Assembly (NCBI GenBank): GCA_023402845.1
Contig: JAEYFP010000010.1
Span: 101,798 to 165,797 of the forward strand
Origin: Bacillota bacterium
GTDB taxonomy: Bacteria; Bacillota; Clostridia; Lachnospirales; Lachnospiraceae
Direction of reading: 5' to 3'
DNA length: 64,000 nucleotides
Shown piece by piece: positions 45,175-54,598 of the stretch; the stretch's first letter is position 1; each line of letters starts with the position of its first letter. Both the position numbers and the translations under genes were made by a program. The notes under the pieces are model-generated. The model worked only from the letters and a program-made list of their open reading frames with translations. It was not told where the DNA came from and did no database searches.

Positions 45175-46193
45175 ATCGTGACACCCTTTTCTCCGGCTTC
45201 AATCATCCCAATCCTATAGGACTTCTCTCCTGCCCTCTGAAGTGCCTCCATTGTGCCCGCAGCATCACATTCCTCCACAACAAGCATCATGCCGATCCCC
45301 ATATTGTACGTATTATACATCATTTCATCGCTGATGTTTCCGCTCTCCTGTAACAGTGAAAAAATCGGCAGCACCTCAAAAGAATCTCTATTAATCACGG
45401 CTCGCATGCCGTCCTGCAGCATTCTCGGTACATTTTCATAAAACCCGCCGCCTGTAATATGACTGCAGCCCTTGATTGTAATGCCGGCCTCCTTCACGCT
45501 GCTTAACGCCTTCACATAGATCTTTGTCGGGGTCAGAAGCGCTTCACCCAACGTACAACCGAGACTTGTCACATATTCGTTCATATTGGACTCCCTCATC
45601 GGAAACACTTTACGCACGAGAGAATATCCGTTGCTGTGCACACCCGAAGAAGCAATGCCGATCAAGACATCCCCCTCCTTGATTTCCTTGCCGGAAATCA
45701 GTTTTTTTTCATCGACAATACCAACCGCAAAGCCTGCCAGATCGTATTCCTCCTCCGGATAGAAACCCGGCATCTCCGCCGTCTCGCCGCCGATCAGCGC
45801 CGCACCCGCCTGCCTGCAGCCTTCGGCCACGCCCTTTACGATCGAGGCAATTTTCTCCGGTTCATTTTTTCCGCACGCAATATAATCGAGAAAAAATAAC
45901 GGCTCTCCTCCCGCACAGGCAATATCGTTGACACACATAGCGACACAGTCAATTCCGATCGTATCATGCTTATCAAGAAGAAACGCCAGCTTCAGCTTTG
46001 TACCGACTCCATCCGTACCCGATACGAGCGTAGGCTTTTCCATTGTTTTATATTTTTCCAGGGAAAACGCACCCGAAAATCCGCCAAGTCCTCCGAGCAC
46101 TTCAGGTCTCATCGTTCCCTTCACATGCTCCTTCATCAATTCCACCGCTTTGTACCCGGCTTCAATATCCACCCCTGCGCTTTTGTAATCCAT
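45168..46193 (-). CDS. purM: Phosphoribosylformylglycinamidine cyclo-ligase
   Basis: AIR synthetase, converts FGAM + ATP to aminoimidazole ribotide. 341 aa. Typical stretches are YKSAGVDIEAGYKAVELMK, the ATP-site VSGTDGVGTKLKLAF, IGIDCVAMCVNDI, GGETAEMPGFYPEEEYD and HITGGGFYENVPR. It follows purE by 24 bp. Confidence 0.97.
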   Translation of the reverse strand: MDYKSAGVDIEAGYKAVELMKEHVKGTMRPEVLGGLGGFSGAFSLEKYKTMEKPTLVSGTDGVGTKLKLAFLLDKHDTIGIDCVAMCVNDIACAGGEPLFFLDYIACGKNEPEKIASIVKGVAEGCRQAGAALIGGETAEMPGFYPEEEYDLAGFAVGIVDEKKLISGKEIKEGDVLIGIASSGVHSNGYSLVRKVFPMRESNMNEYVTSLGCTLGEALLTPTKIYVKALSSVKEAGITIKGCSHITGGGFYENVPRMLQDGMRAVINRDSFEVLPIFSLLQESGNISDEMMYNTYNMGIGMMLVVEECDAAGTMEALQRAGEKSYRIGMIEAGEKGVTIC

Positions 46194-46217
46194 TTTTTGT
46201 CTCCTCTTTTTCCGTTA

Positions 46218-46742
46218 CTATTCAGTTTTCGGCTTCTGTGCCATATATTCCTTATACCCGACTTCCTCGAGCTTTGCCGCTTTTTTTTCTACAGACTCCT
46301 TCAAGCCCTTTGTATATTCCTTCAGCTTCCCAAGAAGGGCCTCATCCGATATCGCAAGCATCTTGACAGCCAGAATCCCCGCATTTGCACCGCCGCCTAT
46401 AGCAACTGTCGCCACCGGGATCCCGGACGGCATCTGCACGATGGAGTAAAGCGAATCACGTCCGCCCAGTGATGTTGTATGCATCGGAATTCCGATGACC
46501 GGCATCGGAAAAATTGCAGCGCACATTCCCGGCAGATGAGCCGCCATTCCCGCTCCCGCAATAATGATCCGAAAGCCCTTTTCCTCGGCGCTTTTGGCGT
46601 ATTCATAAAATACGTCCGGCTCTCTGTGAGCGGAAATAATCGTGATCTCATAATCCACCCCAAACTCCTCCAGAATATCCGCTGCCTTACTCATGACCGG
46701 CATATCGGAATCACTGCCCATTACAATGCCTACCCTTGCCAT
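46218..46742 (-). CDS. purE: N5-carboxyaminoimidazole ribonucleotide mutase
   Basis: Class I PurE, moves the carboxyl group of N5-CAIR to give CAIR. 174 aa. The marks are GIVMGSDSDMPVMSKAADIL, ISAHREPD and GAGMAAHLPGMCA. It is the first gene of the purE-M-N-D unit, with its own promoter in the 3' end of the aminopeptidase gene. No purK or purC is in the window. Confidence 0.97.
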   Translation of the reverse strand: MARVGIVMGSDSDMPVMSKAADILEEFGVDYEITIISAHREPDVFYEYAKSAEEKGFRIIIAGAGMAAHLPGMCAAIFPMPVIGIPMHTTSLGGRDSLYSIVQMPSGIPVATVAIGGGANAGILAVKMLAISDEALLGKLKEYTKGLKESVEKKAAKLEEVGYKEYMAQKPKTE

Positions 46743-46792
46743 CTTACTCCTCCTTGTGTTCTGTCTCTTCTGTGCATTTCATGCCTTTTTTT

Positions 46793-46821
46793 ATTATATA
46801 TGAATCTTATTGATTCTTCAA
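46793..46821 (-). promoter_or_regulatory. Sigma-A promoter of the purE operon
   Basis: On the minus strand TTGAAG (46816-46821) and TATAAT (46793-46798) have 17-bp spacing. The -35 box overlaps the last codons of the upstream aminopeptidase gene. No purine riboswitch or obvious PurBox was seen in the short leader. Confidence 0.7.
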
Positions 46822-48885
46822 CGGTTTATTCAGCTCTTCCAGTCCCGCAAGGACAAACAGGCCGTCTTCAAGCAGTGCTGTCTCTGTTGCGTCCTTATGC
46901 ACCGCATAGATACCTCCCAGCTCATCATAAGGAATTGTAATGTCCGTATGGCAATGAAAATAAGCCTCCTTCGGGCTGCTATTCCTAAGCGCGGAAACCT
47001 CATTTTCCCTTGCAATGATTTCCTTTCCGTCAGGATTATAAGACTTCACATCCTCCTCATAGCTGTAGCAGGTATCACCAACCGCAAAATGCGGACCCGT
47101 TTTTTCACTGATCAAAATAGGAAGCTTCTCTTGAATCCGGTATTTTCTCGCCATTCTGTAAGCTGTCGTATTGGTTCCGATCGCGAACTCACCAAGCGGC
47201 AATGTATCGTGATGGAACAGCAGATTGTCTTTGATATATCTTTCATTTTCCTTTTCATCATCAAAATTGGAGCAGCTATAAGAAATGATTTTTCCATCCT
47301 GAAAGCTCAGCTTTAGGTTTTGGTAGTACAGACCCTCCAAATAAATTTCCCCGACATGCAGCAGGCCCTGCGTCCCCTTCAGCTTCGGTGACGTGAACAC
47401 CTCGCCGACCGGAATATTCACATCCGCCACACAGTTTTCAAACAGCGTCTCTGTTTCAGGATTTTTCAGTTCATGAAGCGCCACGGTCAGCTGTGTCAGG
47501 TTTCCACCTTTTCCTACGATCCTCACGGCCTGTGCCTGATCCAGCACATTGATCAGCTTCTGCTGCATCGCCTCATAACTCACATAATCAAGTGTATTAA
47601 TTTTGACCGTTTCCGCAAAAATCTCTGCGAAATCGGGACCAATCTGCGGGGTCGGATAGGCAATAATCGTAAAACTGCGCTCCTTTCCGATAATATACTG
47701 GTTCGTAAGGCGTCCGCTCAAATCCGCATATTCTACGGAAAGCTTCTGCTGTTTTTCGCTAAGGGAAAGAGCGGCTTCCTTTGCCTTCGGCAGAAACGGC
47801 TCCTCACCGAACACCTCCATGACAGCAGGGCCGGCATGCCATGACGCCAGCTCTTTGCGTTCCTCAAATGCCGCCTTTAAAACACTGATTTTCCGGTTGA
47901 TAAAATCCTTGTCCAGATAAATTGCTTCATCCTCTTTATGGTCAAAATCATATTGTTTGTTCGCAATCGCACCGTAATAGCCAACCCGGTGCTGCCCCCG
48001 CTTATTTAAAGACAGAGATGCGGCACGGTAGATCGTCGGCGAAAGCCCCATCTCTTTATAATTCTCAATTGCTTTTCTGACAATCCGTTCAAAACCGAGG
48101 CAACAGCGGATGTTCACAACACGTTTCTTTGACAGATCCTTATTTCCTTTTACAAAACCAATCCGGTAGCCCTCTGTGTATGTGGAGGCCATCGCCGCAA
48201 TCTGTTCTTCCGGCATCGCGTTTAAATAGGCAGCAAGCTCTAGTTCGTTCTGCGTAATATACTCGCCGAAAAAATAAAGATAACGCAGGTCTGTCAAATC
48301 TGTATTCATAATCAAACGAGCCGCAAAATCCTCCTTTGGATCAAGCTGCTCATCAAGGCGTCTTGGAACAAGAATATCGCAGTTATCACTTTCAAACCAG
48401 TAAATGCACCGGCGGATTTCCTCCGCAGCAGGGACAGTCCGAACGGTCTGCTCTGCTTGTTCATAGACAAATAAATCATAAATTTCAATAAACAGCTCCT
48501 GATACAGCGTAATAACCGTAAGGCAATTCTCAAATGCAAGCGGAATCAACCCGCGTAGTTCCGTATAGAGAAAAGACAAATACTGACCATATTCCTTTTC
48601 ATAGCCCTTCTCTGCACATAATTCCACCATATTGGCAGGATTCGCAATGCTTTTTTCATAATTCTCCGGCAAAACATCCGCATACAGCTTCTGATTCAGC
48701 CGTTCTAATTCTTCCATGCTAAGTTTCCATAACTCGCCTTCTTCAATCAGCACACTGACTTCCCGCAATAAAAGAAGAAGGGAAGCCGCCTTTTTAAAAT
48801 AAGACAAAAAGGGTTCCCCAATCAATTCTTCCTCATAAATCCCTCTGATTCTTTTTATTGAAAGCTCATACCGTTCCAATTCCAT
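46807..48885 (-). CDS. M29-type metallo-aminopeptidase with N-terminal extension
   Basis: 692 aa from the ATG at 48885, which lies 1 bp after the upstream stop with AGAGGTG upstream. The C-terminal 440 or so residues match the AmpS/PepS (M29) family. Likely metal ligands lie in NIPVGEVFTSPKLKGTQG, LPLGEFAIGTNTTAYR, KTGPHFAVGDTC and FHCHTDITIPYDE. The first 250 residues have no recognised match and make the protein about two thirds longer than AmpS. No signal peptide, so it is likely cytoplasmic peptide turnover. It is cotranscribed with the small membrane protein and pyrE. Confidence 0.82.
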   Translation of the reverse strand: MELERYELSIKRIRGIYEEELIGEPFLSYFKKAASLLLLLREVSVLIEEGELWKLSMEELERLNQKLYADVLPENYEKSIANPANMVELCAEKGYEKEYGQYLSFLYTELRGLIPLAFENCLTVITLYQELFIEIYDLFVYEQAEQTVRTVPAAEEIRRCIYWFESDNCDILVPRRLDEQLDPKEDFAARLIMNTDLTDLRYLYFFGEYITQNELELAAYLNAMPEEQIAAMASTYTEGYRIGFVKGNKDLSKKRVVNIRCCLGFERIVRKAIENYKEMGLSPTIYRAASLSLNKRGQHRVGYYGAIANKQYDFDHKEDEAIYLDKDFINRKISVLKAAFEERKELASWHAGPAVMEVFGEEPFLPKAKEAALSLSEKQQKLSVEYADLSGRLTNQYIIGKERSFTIIAYPTPQIGPDFAEIFAETVKINTLDYVSYEAMQQKLINVLDQAQAVRIVGKGGNLTQLTVALHELKNPETETLFENCVADVNIPVGEVFTSPKLKGTQGLLHVGEIYLEGLYYQNLKLSFQDGKIISYSCSNFDDEKENERYIKDNLLFHHDTLPLGEFAIGTNTTAYRMARKYRIQEKLPILISEKTGPHFAVGDTCYSYEEDVKSYNPDGKEIIARENEVSALRNSSPKEAYFHCHTDITIPYDELGGIYAVHKDATETALLEDGLFVLAGLEELNKPLKNQ

Positions 48886-48886
48886 T

Positions 48887-49228
48887 TTACACACCTCTGA
48901 TACCCATCATAATTAAATAAATCCACAATGCCAATGCAAGCAGGTTAAGGATCAGTGCCGCACGCGGGAGCCACACAAAAATATCCCGCTCCTGAAGGCT
49001 CATACAGCCCGCTACAATTCCGATCACATCCGCAAGCACCGCAAACAATCCCACTCCGCCAAGCCGCAGTGCCGTTTCGCCGCGTCCGAGAAACGATACA
49101 AGGATCGCACCTGCCATTCCGCCAAGAGAAACAACGCCAAGCACCAACGATAAAATACCGATTTCCGACTGGTGTCTGGATGAAAACATAAAGCTTTTTT
49201 TCTTTTTTATTTTCTTTGGCTTTGCCAT
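48887..49228 (-). CDS. Small three-segment membrane protein
   Basis: 113 aa. A lysine-rich N-terminus (KPKKIKKKKS) is followed by about three membrane segments (ILSLVLGVVSLGGMAGAILV, GVGLFAVLADVIGIVAGCMS, ALILNLLALALWIYLIMMGI). It resembles a small membrane family common in Lachnospiraceae (I believe DUF6142, from memory). No function is known. Gaps of 1 bp to both neighbours place it firmly in the pyrE-aminopeptidase unit. Confidence 0.75.
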   Translation of the reverse strand: MAKPKKIKKKKSFMFSSRHQSEIGILSLVLGVVSLGGMAGAILVSFLGRGETALRLGGVGLFAVLADVIGIVAGCMSLQERDIFVWLPRAALILNLLALALWIYLIMMGIRGV

Positions 49229-49229
49229 T

Positions 49230-49904
49230 CTACTTTACTCCATACTGCTCATAATAGCTGTCAATTGCCTCTTTCAGCGTATCGTCAATCAATAGCTTGC
49301 CCCGATACGGACGATTATATAAATAATCCACAACCTCCTGCATTGTCACAATCGCATCGGCTGCAAAACCATAAGTCTCCTTGATTTCATCGAGAGCACT
49401 CTTCTCTCCCTTTCCGCGCTCCATACGGTTCAGCGAAACGATAAGTCCCAGTATTTGCACATCACCCTGCTCACGGATAATCGGAAACGTTTCTTCAATC
49501 GACTTTCCGGATGTTGTCACGTCCTCGATGATGACAACCCTGTCACCGTCCCTGATTGGGCTTCCAAGCAGGATACCCGTATCTCCGTGATCCTTTGCCT
49601 CCTTGCGGTTGGAACAGTATTTGATTTCTTTTCCGTAAAGCTTGTAGAAGGCCATCGTCGTTGCAACCGCAAGCGGAATTCCCTTATAAGCCGGCCCGAA
49701 CAACACATCAAAGTCCTCACCATAATTGTCATAAATCGCTTTCGCATAGTATTCACCAAGTCTGCTTAGCTGCGCACCTGTCACATAAGCACCCGCATTC
49801 ATAAAAAACGGCGATTTTCTGCCGCTCTTCAACGTAAACTCTCCGAATTTCAGCACATCGCTGTCCACCATAAATTCAATAAATTCCTGCCTGTACTGCT
49901 CCAT
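49230..49904 (-). CDS. pyrE: Orotate phosphoribosyltransferase
   Basis: Fifth step of pyrimidine synthesis: orotate + PRPP to OMP. 224 aa from the ATG at 49904, with AGGAGG upstream. Visible are TLKSGRKSPFFMNAG, FGPAYKGIPLAV, the loop YCSNRKEAKDHGDTG and the PRPP-binding VVIIEDVTTSGKSI. It is first in its unit. No other pyrimidine gene is in the window. Confidence 0.96.
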   Translation of the reverse strand: MEQYRQEFIEFMVDSDVLKFGEFTLKSGRKSPFFMNAGAYVTGAQLSRLGEYYAKAIYDNYGEDFDVLFGPAYKGIPLAVATTMAFYKLYGKEIKYCSNRKEAKDHGDTGILLGSPIRDGDRVVIIEDVTTSGKSIEETFPIIREQGDVQILGLIVSLNRMERGKGEKSALDEIKETYGFAADAIVTMQEVVDYLYNRPYRGKLLIDDTLKEAIDSYYEQYGVK

Positions 49905-49990
49905 TCTCTCAAATCCTCCTGTATTTACGGGCTTTGTGGCCGTAGGTCTTTCTTTAAATTTCCGTGTTCCCTCAATTTTGTTACTTTTCA

Positions 49991-50019
49991 ATCTTACCAC
50001 ACCTCACCTGTATTTTCAA
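49991..50019 (-). promoter_or_regulatory. Candidate sigma-A promoter of pyrE
   Basis: On the minus strand TTGAAA (50014-50019) and TAAGAT (49991-49996) have 17-bp spacing, between the IS remnant and pyrE. No PyrR-type attenuator was recognised. Confidence 0.6.
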
Positions 50020-50040
50020 TTCGGGAATCTGATTTCATAC

Positions 50041-50572
50041 ATCAAGTTGAAACGTTCGTCATGCACCCCAGGCGGGATTATCCGTATGGAGATGATCAAT
50101 CATTTCTTTGCAGATCAGTTCTTCCCTTGATGCCTAATTTCCCTTGTAATGAATGCTTGTACAATTAACATCAAGAAGCTCGGCAACAACAGAAACAGAA
50201 CTTTCTTTAGTCTTCAAAAGGCCTTGGGCTAAACTTACTCTCGTACTCGAGGTCGCGAAGTTCTTCTAATTTTTTTGAGCCAATCAACCTATATGGTTAC
50301 CCGATCGGCCATTTCTGCATACTCCGTTTTCTTCCTGTGTCCCTCGACAAGTCTGTCTTTGAGGTTTTCCTCTCATTTGTCGTTGAATACTGCTAATTCA
50401 TTATTTAAGAACTCTTTTTTCCAGTTACGGAGCAGACTTGGTTGGATATCATTATCAATTGCAAAGGAATTGATATCTTTTTTCCCTTAAGCCGCTCGTT
50501 CACAAGGTCTGATTTAGATCTGGCGCTAATGCTTCTTCTTTGTTCGGATATCATCATGAATCTTTTTTTCAT
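50041..50572 (-). pseudogene. Decayed IS3-family transposase (orfA/orfB remnant)
   Basis: Read on the minus strand from the ATG at 50572, successive frames give MKKRFMMISEQRRSISARSK, a frameshift, INSFAIDNDIQPSLLRNWKK (the OrfA helix-turn-helix), a stop, and ENLKDRLVEGHRKKTEYAEM followed by VDWLKK (OrfA end). Then comes an OrfB start SVVAELLDVNCTSIHYKGN and, after a stop, EELICKEMIDHLHTDNPAWG. Several stops and frameshifts break it, and the integrase core is missing, so it is inactive. No terminal inverted repeats were identified. It lies between pyrE and the far end of the CRISPR array. Confidence 0.75.
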
Positions 50573-50668
50573 ACTAATTTTAGTATATCAGATTTATTAA
50601 AAACTGTCCGAAGATATGTCTTAATTTATGAGCAATTTGTGAGACCATTATGCCTTGTGTTAATTACT

Positions 50669-53600
50669 ATTTAAAAACATCTTTTGTTACTATTCATCTT
50701 TATAGCGATGAAAGCTGCAGGATTCGAGATCATATTTAAAAACATCTTTTGTTACTATTCGTCCGGAAACAAGCCAAAATCCGCTAGTTAAAAAGGGATT
50801 TAAAAACATCTTTTGTTACTATTCATCTTTCATCCCCGTCCATTGTTGGAGTGAAAAGTCCTGATTTAAAAACATCTTTTGTTACTATTCATCTTTCAAG
50901 AATATCTCTTTCTGCCCAATATACCTCGATTTAAAAACATCTTTTGTTACTATTCATCATGGACGAGAGCTTGATGCGACGTCGCATATCACATTTAAAA
51001 ACATCTTTTGTTACTATTCATCATATGTTCCCGGTTCCGGCATGGGCTGCGGATGAATTTAAAAACATCTTTTGTTACTATTCATCCTTTTGTCCGCCAT
51101 TCTTTCCGCCCACCCCGCGGATTTAAAAACATCTTTTGTTACTATTCATCTACAATTAATGTCTGCCCCTCACGACCTTTCTTGATTTAAAAACATCTTT
51201 TGTTACTATTCATCTTCACCATTCTTTGTGTACCGCTGCTCGATTACTCATTTAAAAACATCTTTTGTTACTATTCATCGTTTATCCGATGCCAAAAAGC
51301 ATCACATCATAGAGTATTTAAAAACATCTTTTGTTACTATTCATCGTAGCTGCTCATAGGCCGCTCCAATCTAAGCCATTATTTAAAAACATCTTTTGTT
51401 ACTATTCATCGGTAATGACTTGTCATCTTATGCGGCTGCAGTTGAATTTAAAAACATCTTTTGTTACTATTCATCGCTTTAAAAGATGCTCTAATTGTGC
51501 GTACTTATTATTTAAAAACATCTTTTGTTACTATTCATCTCAACAAAATTATACCCCGTTGTGAGATACCCCTATTTAAAAACATCTTTTGTTACTATTC
51601 ATCGTCCTGCGACGTCTCCGCGTCGAATGCCGCGTATGGCATTTAAAAACATCTTTTGTTACTATTCATCATCTCTGATAAGCATACATATAATCAAAGC
51701 CTTTGCATTTAAAAACATCTTTTGTTACTATTCATCCACTGATTTTTCATCCAATTCGATCCGTTTTCTGAAATTTAAAAACATCTTTTGTTACTATTCA
51801 TCTTTGCATTTAAATTTCCTTTCTATCCCCTTAATTAATTTAAAAACATCTTTTGTTACTATTCATCTCTACAGCAGGATATATAAACGATTCCATTTAC
51901 GAATTTAAAAAAATCTTTTGTTACTATTCATCACTATACAGCTGCCCGTCGCCTCATGCAGATGAAATTTAAAAACATCTTTTGTTACTATTCATCGAAA
52001 CGCTGGAAGACGGCAAGTACATGCCGGAGCCATTTAAAAACATCTTTTGTTACTATTCATCCAGTTGATTGGTGTAGAGATCAAGGGCTAGAATTATTTA
52101 AAAACATCTTTTGTTACTATTCATCCGTATACCGTTCCTCACTCCGTTACCTCCTCCGTTATTTAAAAACATCTTTTGTTACTATTCATCCAGCGTTAAA
52201 AGTATTGTTTGATGAAGTTGTACCACATTTAAAAACATCTTTTGTTACTATTCATCGTAAGGTAATGTATAAAAATGAGGTTATGGATATTATATTTAAA
52301 AACATCTTTTGTTACTATTCATCCGTCAAGCCCGTTTCTGATGCCAGCGCACAGATGCTATTTAAAAACATCTTTTGTTACTATTCATCCGAGTTTTGTC
52401 CAGTCCGAATTAGTGATAGCCCAAATTTAAAAACATCTTTTGTTACTATTCATCCAGCCGTCAAAAGGAGCAAAGTAAAGGTAACACAGTAATTTAAAAA
52501 CATCTTTTGTTACTATTCATCATCATACATATATTTATTTTCGCCATCGGACGTAGATTTAAAAACATCTTCTGTTACTATTCATCGGATTTGGATCATG
52601 GAGCCACGTAGTTTATGTTTTATTTAAAAACATCTTTTGTTACTATTCATCGGTTCCCGTCATCGTCGTAAATCATGGTTTTTTCTTATTTAAAAACATC
52701 TTTTGTTACTATTCATCAAAAATGCGCTGAATGAGCAGATTGCAGCACTGGAATTTAAAAACATCTTTTGTTACTATTCATCCCGTTAAATCTTCCCCGC
52801 CAACAGTAAAGGTCTGCATTTAAAAACATCTTTTGTTACTATTCATCAGAATTAAATTTTATCCGGATCCACTTCACAATGGAATTTAAAAACATTTTTT
52901 GTTACTATTCATCTAAAGCGAGGAGGGAACTAATACGATGGAGAGATTATTTAAAAACATCTTTTGTTACTATTCATCCTGACTTGCGACGTCACAATCG
53001 GGTTTACTCAATTATTTAAAAACATCTTTTGTTACTATTCATCCTTCGGCATAAATTTAATCTCGCTTTCGTTCAGACATTTAAAAACATCTTTTGTTAC
53101 TATTCATCCGTGCTTATGGGTGTGCTGCCCTTTGTACTGGCATATCAAATTTAAAAACATCTTTTGTTACTATTCATCCTTGATGAGGTGCTTGATTCGA
53201 TGGGCGGTGTTATAATTTAAAAACATCTTTTGTTACTATTCATCTTCACAGATCCCTATGGTAGTATCCCAAGAATCAAATTTAAAAACATCTTTTGTTA
53301 CTATTCATCAACGGCAGATATATCTGTCCAGTCGGCTCCATTATGATTTAAAAACATCTTTTGTTACTATTCATCACAACGTCCGTCACGATGGTGATCA
53401 TTCCAAAATACATTTAAAAACATCTTTTGTTACTATTCATCTCATAATCTCCCAGCGCTACGACATCCTCCGGAGATTTAAAAACATCTTTTGTTACTAT
53501 TCATCCAAGCTCTATGCAAAATAAAAACCCCTCAAAATTTAATTTAAAAACATCTTTTGTTACTATTCATCTTGCAATTTGAGATTGCAAAAACCCATCC

Positions 53601-54094
53601 CAACTAATTTAAAAACATCTTTTGTTACTATTCATCTTTCTGGTCAGTTTTGGACTATTTTATTTATTTTATTTAAAAACATCTTTTGTTACTATTCATC
53701 GCAGGCGCATACAAGACAGCCGGAATGTCAGCAAAATTTAAAAACATCTTTTGTTACTATTCATCTCCCCCTCTCGCTACTTACAAAAGCCTTGGAAACG
53801 TATTTAAAAACATCTTTTGTTACTATTCATCATGCCACCATATGTAGCGTTCATACCAACTGTAAAATTTAAAAACATCTTTTGTTACTATTCATCTGAA
53901 AACGGAGCATTTACGATCGTTCCAACATTCGGATTTAAAAACATCTTTTGTTACTATTCATCTATTGGAGCAAGAAAAGGAACCAAATATAAAGTAGTAT
54001 TTAAAAACATCTTTTGTTACTATTCATCATTTAGAAGGTAAATCGGGTTTCTCTAGTATAAAAAATTTAAAAACATCTTTTGTTACTATTCATC
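50669..54094 (-). CRISPR. Type I-B CRISPR array, 53 repeats and 52 spacers
   Basis: The 30-bp repeat reads on the plus strand from ATTTAAAAACATC to GTTACTATTCATC, so crRNA on the minus strand would begin GATGAATAG and end TTTTTAAAT. I located 53 repeats with starts 63-70 bp apart, giving spacers of 33-40 nt; the 40-nt one is at 53109-53148. Four repeats carry one change each: 50734-50763 (A to G at position 28), 51903 (C to A), 52557 (T to C) and 52884 (C to T). The cas operon runs into the array from high coordinates, so the leader is at 54095-54307 and the newest spacers are near 54064. The leader-distal repeat at 50669 is intact. Confidence 0.98.
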
Positions 54095-54307
54095 CCCGTA
54101 TTTATCGACTTTCTGCACTACCTCTTACTCCCCTAATGCCCATGAAAAGCGACTTTTAGTCTATTTTTACCAGCAATTTATTTATTTTGTGTCTTTTCTC
54201 AAATGTTCAGTATTTATCCGTCTTTTCTATTATTTCCTGATTTACCGATTGGTAAATTAAAAGCAGTTGATAAAGACTTCCTCATTACTATGGATATGAG
54301 ATTCCAT
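54095..54307 (-). promoter_or_regulatory. CRISPR leader
   Basis: A+T-rich 213-bp gap between cas2 and the first repeat. On the minus strand TTACCA (54250-54255) and TAATAG (54227-54232) with 17-bp spacing make a candidate leader promoter. The -35 lies in a 6-bp dyad TTTACC-GATT-GGTAAA (54241-54256). GTCTTTTCT occurs twice 29 bp apart (54191 and 54220), and GTATTTATC occurs next to the first repeat and again near 54210. A GACT-TTT-AGTC palindrome also lies here. These may be integration or binding sites for Cas1-Cas2 (inferred). Confidence 0.7.
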
Positions 54308-54598
54308 TCAAATAATTAATTCCTCACCAGACTCTTTATCTGCATTTCCAAGTAACTCCTCTCCAAACACATTATCATTTTTTAGTTTAATGATGCACAC
54401 AAAATCTTCGGCGATATCAATAATTTTATTTAATTCGGTTCGTAATTTTATTAAACGGGAAGGAGTAATTTCTCCCCGGAAAACAGAATATTGAAAATGC
54501 GATAAATATTTCTTACATACTTTGAAAACTTTCTGTACTCTTTTTTCTCCGACATCATAAAAGAGAAACGCATAATTAAAATTCATTTGTTTTTTCAT
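54308..54598 (-). CDS. cas2: CRISPR-associated endonuclease Cas2
   Basis: Spacer-integration partner of Cas1, 96 aa. The ferredoxin-like start NFNYAFLFYDVGEKRVQKVF carries the conserved Asp after the first strand. FRGEITPSRLIKLRTEL forms the second helix region. The ATG follows the cas1 stop directly, with AGAGGG upstream. The tail is acidic (KESGEELII). Last cas gene before the leader. Confidence 0.95.
   Translation of the reverse strand: MKKQMNFNYAFLFYDVGEKRVQKVFKVCKKYLSHFQYSVFRGEITPSRLIKLRTELNKIIDIAEDFVCIIKLKNDNVFGEELLGNADKESGEELII

Noticed and set aside
46743..46806. Purine riboswitch or T-box upstream of purE
   Set aside because: The leader after the predicted promoter is only about 45 nt, too short for either, and no conserved core is seen.
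53572..53606. Palindrome TTGCAAT...ATTGCAA inside a CRISPR spacer, as a regulatory element of the array
   Set aside because: It lies wholly in one spacer and most likely reflects the captured target DNA, not array function.
50944..54041. Open frames across the CRISPR array that translate to repeats of FKNIFCYYSS or LKTSFVTIH
   Set aside because: The repeat is 30 bp (10 codons) and lacks stops in some frames, so these are artefacts of the array, on the strand opposite to its expected transcription.
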